Positions 1-6,873 are shown, counted from the stretch's first letter. The stretch is DNA of 26,537 nt from DATLBA01 sp035527275 (GCA_035527275.1 DATLBA010000083.1:1-26537), one strand, 5' to 3'. Made by a program: numbers and translations. The notes: generated by a model not told the origin, from the sequence alone.

Positions 1-187
1 TGGCGCTAGCGCCAAGCCCGATTCGGCCTCCAAAACCGCCCGATTCCACCCAAATTCCACCCAAAACCGCCCGCTAACATATCGGCCATGCGCAATGTGT
101 GTGCGCGCCGAACGCCCACCGGCGGCGCTCCATAGGGCGGGGCGCGGCCTGCACAATACGCTCAACTAGCCGCGAGCGACTCTCGGC
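1..187. repeat. Gene-free edge with palindrome and short tandem/direct repeats
   Basis: No gene is supported here. The first 14 bases form a perfect palindrome (TGGCGCTAGCGCCA). An 11-base unit, ATTCCACCCAA, occurs twice in tandem at 43-53 and 54-64, and a 13-base direct repeat, CCAAAACCGCCCG, flanks it at 30-42 and 61-73. The region lies downstream of the ymdB-like gene. The function is unknown; the palindrome could be part of a terminator or operator cut by the window edge. Confidence 0.5.
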
Positions 188-1063
188 CTAGGACGGATCG
201 GAGGGGTCGGCGGGGCCGGGTTCCGCCTCGTTTTCGGCGTCACCGGCGTCCGGCTGAGGCGCGTCGGCCGACGGTTCGCTGATGGGAATGCTGATGCGCT
301 CGATAGCGCCGGCCCGGCCGGTGTGGGTGTCGGCGGTAACGACGGCCCCCGAGAGGCGGACGTCGCCGGTGGCCACGTCGAAATGCGTCGGCATGCCCGT
401 CAGGAGGGCCGAGAGGACCTTTTCCTTCTTGCGGCCCAGGACGCCGTCGTGCGGCCCCGTCATCCCCAGGTCGGTGATGTAGGCCGTGCCGCGCGGCAGG
501 ATGCGTTCGTCGGCCGTCTGGACGTGGGTGTGCGTTCCATAAACGGCGGTCACGCGGCCGTCGAGGTGCCAGCCCAGGGCGACGCGATCGCTGGTGGCTT
601 CGGCGTGGATGTCCACGAAGATGAGTTTCGCACGGTCGCCGATTTCCTCGAGGATGCGGTCCACCGCATGGAACGGGCAGGCGGCGGGTTTCATAAAGGT
701 GCGTCCAAGGAGGTTGACGACGGCGAACGGAAATCCCGACTGGCTTTCCAGGAGGGTCCATCCGCGTCCGGCGGCCTCGTCGGGCAGGTTGGCGGGGCGG
801 AGGAGCCGGTCCGACTTTTTCAGGAGCGGAATGGCCTCGCGGCGGCGGAAGACGTGGTCGCCCATGGTGACGGCATCGACGCCGAGGTTGCGGAACTCGT
901 CGAAGATGGCCGGCACGATGCCGGAGCCGCCGGCGGCGTTCTCGCCGTTCACCAGAACGACGTCGATCTGGCGGTCGCGCAAGAGGTCCGGCAGCGCGAC
1001 CGCAAGTGCCCGGCGGCCCGGTTTGCCGACCACGTCGCCCACCAAAAGGGCACGAAATTCCAT
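188..1063 (-). CDS. ymdB: YmdB-like metallophosphoesterase (TIGR00282 family)
   Basis: The 291-residue protein belongs to the calcineurin-like phosphodiesterase family that includes Bacillus YmdB, a di-metal 2',3'-cyclic nucleotide phosphodiesterase. Visible metal-site motifs are GDVVGKPG near residue 9, NGENAAGG at 39-46, a GDH motif at 68-70 where the family normally has GNH, DIHAEATS, and GTHTHVQTADERILP followed by AYITDLGMTGP. The ATG at 1063 is preferred over a TTG 12 bases upstream because GGGGA sits at good Shine-Dalgarno distance and overlaps that TTG. The protein carries an acidic, proline-rich tail of about 35 residues beyond the usual family length. It lies 123 bases downstream of rny on the same strand, the same pairing seen in Bacillus, which suggests co-transcription. 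Cytosolic. The Asn-to-Asp change at residue 69 is unusual, and its effect on activity is unknown. Confidence 0.93.
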   Translation of the reverse strand: MEFRALLVGDVVGKPGRRALAVALPDLLRDRQIDVVLVNGENAAGGSGIVPAIFDEFRNLGVDAVTMGDHVFRRREAIPLLKKSDRLLRPANLPDEAAGRGWTLLESQSGFPFAVVNLLGRTFMKPAACPFHAVDRILEEIGDRAKLIFVDIHAEATSDRVALGWHLDGRVTAVYGTHTHVQTADERILPRGTAYITDLGMTGPHDGVLGRKKEKVLSALLTGMPTHFDVATGDVRLSGAVVTADTHTGRAGAIERISIPISEPSADAPQPDAGDAENEAEPGPADPSDPS

Positions 1064-1186
1064 GGCTGTCCCCAACGTGCCGACTTGGCGCCGATGCCCG
1101 GCTTTGATGCCCCCGTGCTTACGGATGGGGCTCGAAACGCCGCGCGAAAACCATCGCCCGGCGCGCCCGCGGCTCGAAACGGCCTG

Positions 1187-2770
1187 TTACCGCGCGTATT
1201 CGATGACGCGGCGTTCGCGGATCAGGACGATTCTGACCTCGCCGGGATACGAGAGTTCGTCCTCGACGGCCTTGGCGATGTCGCGGCAGAGTTTCATGGC
1301 GACGGCGTCGTCCACCTTTTCGGCATCGACGATGACTCGGACTTCGCGGCCGGCCTGGATGGCGTAGGCGGATTGGACGCCCTCGAATCGCTTGGCCACT
1401 TCCTCCAGTTTCTGAAGCCGCTGGATATATTTTTCGAGCGTTTCGCGGCGTGCGCCGGGCCGGGAGGCGCTGACGGCGTCGGCGGCCGCCACGACCGTCG
1501 TGTAGAGGGCGTCCTGGACGTCCGGTTGGTGATGGCCGCCGATGGCGTGGACGATCTCGGGCGGCTCGTTGTAGCGGCGGGCCAGGTCGGCGCCGATCTC
1601 CGGATGGCCGCCTTCCACCTCGTGGTCCACGGCCTTGCCGATGTCGTGGAGAAGTCCGGCGCGTTTGGCCAATCGGCCGTCCAGGCCGAGTTCTTCGGCG
1701 AGCATGGCCGACAGGTGGGCCACTTCAATAGAGTGTTCGAGGACGCTCTGGCCGTAACTCGTGCGGAACTTGAGGCGGCCGAGCAACTGAATCTCCTTGG
1801 GGTGCAGGCCCGGGACGCCCACGTCGAGGGCCACCTGTTTGCCGGCTTCGGTGATGACTTGGTCCACCTCTTTTATGGTTTCGGCGACGACCTGTTCGAT
1901 TCGCGGCGGCTGGATGCGACCGTCGGCGATGAGTTTGCGCATGGCGCGTCGTCCGACTTCGCGGCGGACGGGGTCGAAACCGGAGAGGACCACGATGCCG
2001 GGCGTGTCGTCCACGATGACGTCGACGCCGGTGGCGCGTTCGAAGGCGCGGATGTTGCGTCCTTCGCGTCCGATGATGCGGCCCTTCATTTCATCGTTGG
2101 GGATATCGACGGTGGAGACGGTGAACTCGGCGGTGAAGTCGGCGGCGAGTCGCTGGATGGCCGATGCGAGGATTTGGCGGGCCTTGTCGGCGGCCGTCTC
2201 CTGGGCCCGGTCGCTGATGCGCTGAATGAGGGCGGCGGCTTCGTGCTGGACCTCGGCTTCGAGTTTCTCCAGCAGAAGCGATCGTGCCTCGTTCCGGCCC
2301 AGGCCGCTGATGCGATAGAGTTGCTGCTTCTCGTCGGCGACGAGGCGCTCCAGTTCGGCCTGTCGGCTTTTGACGGCCTTTTGTTCTTCGGCGGCCCGGC
2401 GTTCCATGGACTCGATGGTTTTTTCTTTTTGCGCGAGGGTTCCCATTTTGCTTTCGATGGTGTTCTCGCGTTTTGCGGCGAGCCGCTCGCGTTCGCGGAG
2501 TTCCTCGCGGGTTTTGGAGGTTTCCTTTTCGAAGGCCTCACGGGCGAGGATGGCTTCTTCTTTCGCCTCGACCTTGGCTTCCTTGGCCAGGGCCGCGGCG
2601 TCGCGTTTGGCCTGGGCAAGGATCCGGTCGCCCTCGGCCCGGGCCTCGCGGGTTCGCTTCACGCCAAGCCACTTGGCCACGAAGTAGCCGATGCCCAGCC
2701 CAACCAGGGCGCCGGCGACGGGCAACACGACGTTCAGAATCAGCGGCTGGATGTCGGCCAGAAATGTCAT
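1187..2770 (-). CDS. rny: Ribonuclease Y
   Basis: RNase Y is a membrane-anchored endoribonuclease that starts mRNA decay. The 527-residue protein has the family's usual length and layout: an N-terminal membrane helix (about residues 8-32), a long charged coiled coil (about 35-190), a KH domain with GRIIGREGRNIRAFE, and an HD domain with the metal-binding pair in LLHDIGKA followed by the conserved histidines of DHEVEGGHPEIG. It ends in the typical YPGEVRIVLIRERRVIEYAR-type strand. The ATG at 2770 was chosen over a longer frame reaching 2869 because it gives the standard MTFLADIQ start just before the membrane helix. It also has a purine-rich GGAAAGAGAG site upstream. The gene is probably the first of a two-gene unit with the YmdB-like gene. 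Confidence 0.97.
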   Translation of the reverse strand: MTFLADIQPLILNVVLPVAGALVGLGIGYFVAKWLGVKRTREARAEGDRILAQAKRDAAALAKEAKVEAKEEAILAREAFEKETSKTREELRERERLAAKRENTIESKMGTLAQKEKTIESMERRAAEEQKAVKSRQAELERLVADEKQQLYRISGLGRNEARSLLLEKLEAEVQHEAAALIQRISDRAQETAADKARQILASAIQRLAADFTAEFTVSTVDIPNDEMKGRIIGREGRNIRAFERATGVDVIVDDTPGIVVLSGFDPVRREVGRRAMRKLIADGRIQPPRIEQVVAETIKEVDQVITEAGKQVALDVGVPGLHPKEIQLLGRLKFRTSYGQSVLEHSIEVAHLSAMLAEELGLDGRLAKRAGLLHDIGKAVDHEVEGGHPEIGADLARRYNEPPEIVHAIGGHHQPDVQDALYTTVVAAADAVSASRPGARRETLEKYIQRLQKLEEVAKRFEGVQSAYAIQAGREVRVIVDAEKVDDAVAMKLCRDIAKAVEDELSYPGEVRIVLIRERRVIEYAR

Positions 2771-2906
2771 GGTATCGCTCTCTTTCCAGGGGGACCGCGG
2801 GCGCAGACACCGGCGCGCCGGGCATCGCGGGGAGGGGCGCAACATTCCGGGTGGGGAACCCGTAAGCACCGGGGCTCAAATCCGGTCGAGGGCAGGCAGA
2901 GACACA

Positions 2907-3056
2907 GTGGGGTCAGTTCGTCCTAGACGGTGAGGATTTCTCCCGAAAAGATGCGGCTAGCGCGAAGGCTGTTGACCGAACCCCACGTCAAAGTTCTCCC
3001 TACCTTTCCCGCCAATCGGCGGCATGTGGCCCGCGGTTAGGACTAGCGGGCCTTTT
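2907..3056 (+). ncRNA. Candidate structured RNA ending at an intrinsic terminator
   Basis: On the plus strand GTGGGG followed by TTCG at 2907-2920 can pair with CGAACCCCAC at 2977-2986, giving about ten base pairs with a small bulge. GAC/GTC pairs may extend the stem outward. About 40 bases downstream there is a terminator-like hairpin with a T-run on the same strand. Nothing coding lies upstream on this strand, since rny is on the other strand. A short non-coding transcript would therefore explain the terminator. The 5' end is unknown, no known RNA family was recognised, and no convincing promoter was found. Confidence 0.25.
3028..3056 (+). terminator. Intrinsic terminator-like hairpin, plus strand
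   Basis: GGCCCGC at 3028-3034 pairs perfectly with GCGGGCC at 3046-3052 across an 11-base loop, and TTTT follows immediately. The T-run lies only on the plus-strand side, so it would stop a plus-strand transcript. No plus-strand gene is visible upstream. Confidence 0.5.
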
Positions 3057-3450
3057 CGCCCCGGTTTTCTCTTTTTAAGGTTGGCCGGCTCCGACCGACG
3101 TCCGGCCGGCTCCGTTGGCCTTGGGCTCCACCACTCACGGGGTGCTTGCGCCGCCCCGCTTCCCCAATTATTGAAGTCCTCGTTTGTCTCCTGTTCAACC
3201 GGGCGATCTGCCGCCGCCTGTCGGAAGCGGTCTTCGACACCCGCCGGACAGCAAGGCCGACAGACGCCCTACCTTGGTTTCTCATCGGCAGGACAACCGC
3301 CCCACCTTAAACATCATGCTGCGCTGGGGAAGATTTGTCAAGCCAAAAAGACGAGGGATTTTTCCAAAACCGGCTGGTAATTGCTCGTAAGCCGGGTTGG
3401 CGACAGGGGTTAGGGATTGGGGACGTGTAAGGCCCAGGTCCGCATCCTTT

Positions 3451-3545
3451 CCGGCCTCCGCCATAGGCTTCTGCCCGCAGGCGGACGCCAAAGCCGCTAC
3501 CTGGCCGCCGTCCGTACGGACTATGGCGGAGGCGGCTGGCGAAGG
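3451..3545. repeat. Dispersed GC-rich repeat, two inverted copies
   Basis: CCGGCCTCCGCCATAG at 3451-3466 is the reverse complement of the core of CTATGGCGGAGGCGG at 3521-3535. Related copies occur at 6849-6873 (plus orientation) and 11410-11427 (reverse). All four are intergenic or at the edge of an insertion-sequence remnant. This looks like a dispersed intergenic repeat family; its mechanism of spread is unknown. Confidence 0.55.
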
Positions 3546-3610
3546 CGGCGGAGGGAGCCGGACGAAAACCTACTGACTGAAAAAAAGCCAGACCGAGTTG
3601 CTTAAAAATT

Positions 3611-3638
3611 TTGCTTGAAGGCGTTTTTGGGCTATACT
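3611..3638 (+). promoter_or_regulatory. Sigma-70-type promoter for the DUF3467-like operon
   Basis: TTGCTT at 3611-3616 and TATACT at 3633-3638 are separated by 16 bases, in an AT-rich patch that stands out from its surroundings. Transcription would start near 3645, about 30 bases upstream of the ATG at 3677. The core match is good, and no better candidate lies nearby. Confidence 0.55.
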
Positions 3639-3676
3639 ATAAGGGTTGAGCCCATCTTTTTCCGGAGGCCAGAACC

Positions 3677-4039
3677 ATGCCGACCAAAAGCAAGGCAAGC
3701 ACCGACGCGGTCCCCAAAGTCGGGGGCGGGCAGATTAAAATAATCCCCAAATTTGAGCAACCTTACCATGCCGGCCTGTTCGTGGGCAATGTAACAGCAG
3801 AGGAATTTCACCTTCTGGTGGGGAATCGCACTAGCCCGGGCCAGGCTGAAATGCATTGGTGCTTCGTGACCTCTTTGAATAACGCCAAGCGGCTTCATGC
3901 GATGCTTGGGCGATTGTTGGCCAAGCATGAAGAACAGTGGGGTCCCATCCCGCTCAATAAAGAGCCCCTTGAGCCACCAAAGCAATCAACAAGAACAGGG
4001 ACTAGGAAGCGCGGCAAGAAAAAGGCGAAAAGACGATGA
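3677..4039 (+). CDS. Small DUF3467-like protein with basic tail
   Basis: A 120-residue protein resembling the DUF3467 family, whose molecular role is not established. The visible pattern is an N-terminal polar segment, a strand-rich middle (GLFVGNVTAEEFHLLVGN), then HWCFVTSLNNAKRLHAMLGRLLAKHEEQWGPIPL, which matches the family's typical 'hAKxLhxhLxxxhxxYExxfGxI' end. A lysine/arginine-rich tail of about 20 residues follows and may bind nucleic acid (inference). A clear GGAGG at 3664-3668 lies eight bases before the ATG. Its stop overlaps the start of the next gene, so the two are translated as a coupled pair. Codon use and base composition are less GC-rich than in the neighbouring genes, hinting at a different origin. 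Confidence 0.72.
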   Translation: MPTKSKASTDAVPKVGGGQIKIIPKFEQPYHAGLFVGNVTAEEFHLLVGNRTSPGQAEMHWCFVTSLNNAKRLHAMLGRLLAKHEEQWGPIPLNKEPLEPPKQSTRTGTRKRGKKKAKRR

Positions 4040-4389
4040 GTAAGGATGTTAATTCACCAGAATCGCTTGTGACCATTGGAGACGAAAGCCTTGGGGAACA
4101 GATTCATTCGCCCGCCGAATCCATCGTAGCGGGCGGACGGGAGGGAACCGGCTTCACGTCTTCCTCCTTGCCAGTGGACATCCTCGGACCGAGACGGCCG
4201 CTTTCCGATAAACAGCGAAGGCTTAAAAACAGAATACTGAGGGCGATCCAAAATAATCTTGATGGTATAGATGCGTATGACTTGGCCGAAGCGGTGCAGT
4301 CTGATATGGGTACCGTATCCCGTCTGTGTCGGGAGTTAGAAAAAGAGGCGAAAGTCGCTCGTGGCAAAAACGCCCCGAAAAGTGTTTGA
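4036..4389 (+). CDS. Putative winged-helix DNA-binding protein
   Basis: A 117-residue protein whose ATG overlaps the previous stop (ATGA), indicating translational coupling. Residues 1-55 look disordered. From about residue 60, LSDKQRRLKNRILRAIQNNLDGIDAYDLAEAVQSDMGTVSRLCRELEKEAKVAR reads as helix, helix-turn-helix and wing, in the style of winged-helix regulators or replication/partition accessory proteins. No ligand or dimerisation domain is visible. It may act with the DUF3467-like partner, or regulate the pair; nothing in the sequence decides between these. An eight-base-pair hairpin begins right at its stop codon. Confidence 0.62.
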   Translation: MSKDVNSPESLVTIGDESLGEQIHSPAESIVAGGREGTGFTSSSLPVDILGPRRPLSDKQRRLKNRILRAIQNNLDGIDAYDLAEAVQSDMGTVSRLCRELEKEAKVARGKNAPKSV

Positions 4390-4410
4390 AGCAGCCTTTG
4401 ATGCTGCTTC
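4388..4410 (+). terminator. Hairpin at the end of the DUF3467-like operon
   Basis: GAAGCAGC at 4388-4395 pairs perfectly with GCTGCTTC at 4403-4410 across seven bases, starting within the stop codon. There is no T-run after it, so it may act as a weak or factor-assisted terminator, or simply as an mRNA 3' stabiliser. Confidence 0.4.
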
Positions 4411-4738
4411 GGTGACGGAAGGTGCCTCCATAAGCGGCGAGCTACTTGCGTACCGTTGTCGTAAAGTGGTAAAGCCCAGGAGTGTTGCAGATACGAGCAG
4501 TGACAGAGGGTGGGAAGGGAAGCTTGTGGGCACTGCGTTTTGCGGAATTGTGACCGCTTGGCGAGGCCTTCCGGCCATAAGACGCCGACGTGGTCCACTC
4601 ACTGAGAGCACGTGATACAACGTTCGCAAATTCTCCTCGCGGACCTAGCCCACCACCAAGGTGTGGCCTTAGAGTTCTGGTGACACACACCTCATCTATG
4701 CCGGTCATGCCGCCACCCTATCGCCCAGCCGCACCGCG
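4411..4738. other. Gene-free stretch between convergent genes
   Basis: About 330 bases without a supported gene. A plus frame from 4361 (84 codons) exists but lacks a ribosome site and any recognisable domain. The stretch contains the left arm of a 14-base inverted repeat whose right arm lies in the 3' end of the next gene. Confidence 0.5.
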
Positions 4739-4765
4739 TCAAGGCGAATTAAGGTGTGTGTCACC
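4679..4765. repeat. 14-base perfect inverted repeat
   Basis: GGTGACACACACCT at 4679-4692 is exactly repeated in inverted orientation at 4752-4765, with 59 bases between. The right arm lies inside the last codons of the SUMF1/PEP-CTERM gene. It could form a long-loop hairpin at the end of that transcript, or mark the ends of a small removed or degenerate element. There is no T-run. Confidence 0.55.
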
Positions 4766-5797
4766 GGAATTGGTGATGCAGCGCCTGCGCCGGGCGATCA
4801 AGGCCAGGCCACCGAGGGCCAAGAGCGAGAGTGTCGCCGGTTCAGGGACCTGGACGACGCGGAACCCAACTCCGGCATCTACGTCCGAGCCGTACAGTTC
4901 GCGGTAGAACGAGCGCATCTTGTCGTCGTTGTCGCCGAAGGATCCGCCCCGCTTGCCGCGATACGCCCCATCAATGATCGCCTCGTTGTACTCAAAGACG
5001 TTGCCGCCTTGATCGAATGTGCCGTAGGGGCTCTCAGACAGCTCGAACTCGCCGACGACGGTGCGGTAATGCGAGTCAATCGGATAGCTGGCGGGGTCGT
5101 AGTAGTAATTGGCGTTATTGCCTGGGTTGGTGGCCTCGGACACGTCTCCTCCGGGCATGGCATCGGTTCCGGTGGGGTAGTCCCAGTAGTTGCCCGCAAT
5201 CCCGTCGTTCTTGTGATAGGCCGCCTTGTACCATTCATCCTCGCTGGGGATCGCCCACTTCCAGTCCGGTTCACGGACCACGGACAACAGCGCCACGTCA
5301 GTAATCGCACCGTTCAGGAAGTACGCCCCGTCCTCGGTGGTGGTCAGATCCTGGTTGCCCTCTGGTTGGCCGTTGTGCAGCCAGTTAGCGAACCGCGCTG
5401 CGTCGCTCCAGCTCACGTAGTTCACCGGCCGGTTCGCCCAGTTCGCATCCACGCTGTATGTGTAGCTGCCGGGCGAACCATTGCGCTTGATGTTGCAGCC
5501 GAGATACGAGATGTCCGTGTCCATTTTCGTCTTGTACAGTCCGTAGGTGTCCGTGTCAGCCACGGCGTTTAGGAACTCGGTGTACTGTCCGGCCGTCACT
5601 TCGTACTTGCCGATGCGGTACTCGTAACCCACCGCGCCGCAGATACGGTCCGAGCCGTACCCTCCCGCGCCTGAACCGGAAAGCTCGCCTGTGTTGCCGA
5701 CGTTGCCGACGGGGACGGTCACGATGTTGACCTCTGCCGACGCAGCCGAGGCCAGAACCAGACCCACGATTGCGAAAACCGTAAGTAAACTTCTCAT
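4739..5797 (-). CDS. Secreted SUMF1/formylglycine-generating-enzyme-like protein with PEP-CTERM anchor
   Basis: A 352-residue exported protein. Residues 1-21 form a signal peptide ending ASAASA. Residues about 40-315 form an FGE-sulfatase (SUMF1) fold, seen from YEYRIGKYEVTAGQYTEFLNAV, NRPVNYVSWSDAARFANWLH, WAIPSEDEWYKAAYH, GGNVFEYNEA, RGKRGGSFGDN and GFRVV. From residue 317 VPEPATLSLLALGGLALIARRRR is a PEP-CTERM sorting signal (motif, membrane helix, arginine cluster). A 13-residue extension follows the arginine cluster. This class is usually regarded as a surface structural or binding module rather than a true formylglycine enzyme; the catalytic cysteine pattern is not obvious. The ATG at 5797 was chosen because it opens directly on the signal peptide and follows AAGGGGAC; the longer frame to 5992 is not plausible. 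A structured leader precedes it. Confidence 0.9.
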   Translation of the reverse strand: MRSLLTVFAIVGLVLASAASAEVNIVTVPVGNVGNTGELSGSGAGGYGSDRICGAVGYEYRIGKYEVTAGQYTEFLNAVADTDTYGLYKTKMDTDISYLGCNIKRNGSPGSYTYSVDANWANRPVNYVSWSDAARFANWLHNGQPEGNQDLTTTEDGAYFLNGAITDVALLSVVREPDWKWAIPSEDEWYKAAYHKNDGIAGNYWDYPTGTDAMPGGDVSEATNPGNNANYYYDPASYPIDSHYRTVVGEFELSESPYGTFDQGGNVFEYNEAIIDGAYRGKRGGSFGDNDDKMRSFYRELYGSDVDAGVGFRVVQVPEPATLSLLALGGLALIARRRRCITNSGDTHLNSP

Positions 5798-5812
5798 CTT
5801 GCGTCCCCTTTC

Positions 5813-5842
5813 GACCCTTCGGGTCCAAACTGGACCGTTTGG
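5813..5842 (-). promoter_or_regulatory. Mutually exclusive hairpins before the SUMF1 ribosome site
   Basis: Three short stems overlap here: CCAAAC/GTTTGG (5825-5830 with 5837-5842), GGTCC/GGACC (5822-5826 with 5832-5836) and GACCC/GGGTC (5813-5817 with 5821-5825). The middle stem shares bases with both others, so it excludes them. They end just upstream of the AAAGGGG ribosome site, so a switch in pairing could affect translation. This is inference only. Confidence 0.35.
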
Positions 5843-6169
5843 GCCGTTGCGTCGCGATCGGGACGGTCCCACATCAACGCCCGCCGCAACTTTGACCACT
5901 TGTTGGTGCTTCCCTTCCGTTTCCAACCTGCCTCTATCACAAACGCCTATCCGCACTCGCAACGCCGGTGCATACGCATCCGGTATCAACAAGGATCGGC
6001 CTTATACGGACCTCTCCCTGGCACGGCAGGCGTGCCGTGGCCTGACGGCCGCCGACCGGGCGACAAATCCGAAATACCCCTCAATCCGTCCATCACCTCC
6101 TTTCGCTTGTTGCCTTCTGTCCCAGGTCCGGGCTTCTCCGCCTTTCGGGCACCCTTACCCGCACCGATG

Positions 6170-6210
6170 AAAAAAGGGCGACCTTCGGAGGCACCCTCCG
6201 AAAATCGCCC
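6170..6210 (-). terminator. Strong intrinsic terminator, minus strand
   Basis: Read on the minus strand, GGGCGA pairs with TCGCCC, and inside it CGGAGG pairs with CCTCCG around a three-base loop. Six T residues follow at 6175-6170. The T-run exists only on this side, so a minus-strand transcript ends here, 370 bases before the SUMF1 start codon. Confidence 0.8.
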
Positions 6211-6402
6211 AATACGGTCACCAGACCGCTATCGGTTATTCAGTTCCGAGGCCGACTCGCCGGCCGGTCCTCGATTCGGGCCGCTCTCCATGCCCCCGCA
6301 ACGCGGCCCTCTTTGCATCCTTCCGGTAGTTTGTCGGGAAAAGCAAACGCGGGCCAAACCCTCCTCCACCTTCTGAGAGCCTGACCCGCTATCCCCGATA
6401 CT
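6170..6402 (-). ncRNA. Candidate small RNA or riboswitch-like leader
   Basis: A transcript of about 230 bases is bounded by a good promoter (6409-6436) and a strong terminator (6170-6210). Between them a series of stems is visible: GCGGG/CCCGC (6349-6353 with 6385-6389), GCAAA/TTTGC (6343-6347 with 6312-6316), a perfect seven-base-pair GCGGCCC/GGGCCGC (6303-6309 with 6278-6284), CGAGG/CCTCG (6247-6251 with 6269-6273), and CGGTC/GACCG (6215-6219 with 6224-6228). No open reading frame of note lies within. It is either a stand-alone small RNA or a terminator-controlled leader of the SUMF1/PEP-CTERM gene. Segments CAAAC...GGAA...GCAAAG loosely recall the c-di-GMP-I class, but the rest of that consensus is missing, so no family is assigned. 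Confidence 0.5.
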
Positions 6403-6408
6403 GAAACA

Positions 6409-6436
6409 ACTATAACACGGATTCGGCGAAAGTCAA
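6409..6436 (-). promoter_or_regulatory. Sigma-70-type promoter of the leader/small RNA
   Basis: On the minus strand TTGACT (6436-6431) and TATAGT (6414-6409) are separated by 16 bases. Both hexamers match the consensus at five of six positions, the best promoter in the window. The start would be near 6402. Confidence 0.7.
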
Positions 6437-6650
6437 GCAACTTGTCCAATTTTTCCGATGTGTCCATAAGTCCTTGCTGTTTCTGGAGTTAGCGCCTCTA
6501 TCAAAATACCGATTCTGCTGTCCCGATATGGCGTGCGTGCGGGGTGGGTCCATGTCGGGGGGACCGCGTTCGCGGTGGGGACATTTATCCGCCGTGGCGG
6601 ACCCCGTACGCGGCGTTTTTCATCGGGGCGAAGGCCAATTCCATCGTCCC

Positions 6651-6722
6651 CGCCTGTCGGTCGGAGACCCTATCTCCCTGTCAGATGGAGTCTCCGACTG
6701 ACAAGGGGAAGCGGTCTTCGAC
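6651..6722. repeat. Repeat copy containing a long hairpin
   Basis: TGTCGGTCGGAGAC at 6655-6668 pairs with GTCTCCGACTGACA at 6690-6703 (14 pairs, one G-U), with a further ATCT/AGAT stem inside the loop. The hairpin is flanked by CGCCTGTCGG (6651-6660) and GGAAGCGGTCTTCGAC (6707-6722). At 3215-3238 the same two flanking sequences are fused without the hairpin. This suggests an inserted, or an excised, hairpin element. Confidence 0.55.
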
Positions 6723-6827
6723 TTTTGGGAGGACGCCATCCGGCGTGGCTGCCACGAAAAAGCAGAACGAACGGAAAACGGCAGACGCGGCAAACCAGCC
6801 GCGAGCGTGCTTGCCCGCCGGAGCCTT

Positions 6828-6873
6828 CCGGCCGCCGCCCCGTCGGGGCTTTGGCGGAGGCGGCTGGCGGAGG
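6828..6873. repeat. Dispersed GC-rich repeat copy
   Basis: This copy matches the reverse complement of 11409-11450 over about 40 bases: a shared CCGGCCGCCGCCCCGTCGGG start, then a CTTTGGCGGAGGCGGCTGG core (CTATGGCGGAGGTGGCTG in the other copy). The core is also found twice near 3451-3545. It lies 113 bases from the 3' end of xylB. Confidence 0.55.

Larger units (their letters stand above)
2771..3676. other. Gene-free 0.9 kb stretch between rny and the DUF3467-like operon
   Basis: No frame here has a convincing start, ribosome site or recognisable protein. The stretch holds a long imperfect hairpin (2907-2986), a plus-strand terminator-like hairpin (3028-3056), a copy of a repeat shared with 6651-6722 (3215-3238), two inverted copies of another repeat (3451-3466 and 3521-3545), and a promoter for the next gene (3611-3638). 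A mostly T/A-rich tract precedes that promoter, unlike the GC-rich surroundings. Confidence 0.6.

Noticed and set aside
2868..2886. A hairpin resembling the tRNA-Sec anticodon arm (6-pair stem, loop with TCA)
   Set aside because: No matching acceptor, D-, variable or T-arm is found around it, and position 33 is not T.
323..2926. A very long plus-strand open frame (867 codons) opposite ymdB and rny
   Set aside because: It is the antisense of two well-conserved genes in GC-rich DNA; its protein is low-complexity Gly/Ala/Asp/Phe with no domain or ribosome site.
4361..4615. An 84-codon plus-strand frame overlapping the winged-helix gene
   Set aside because: GTG start inside the previous gene, no ribosome site, no recognisable domain.
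6278..6350. Possible c-di-GMP-I (GEMM) riboswitch in the leader
   Set aside because: Only CAAAC, GGAA and GCAAAG pieces match; the paired stems and the rest of the consensus are absent. Kept as an unclassified RNA.
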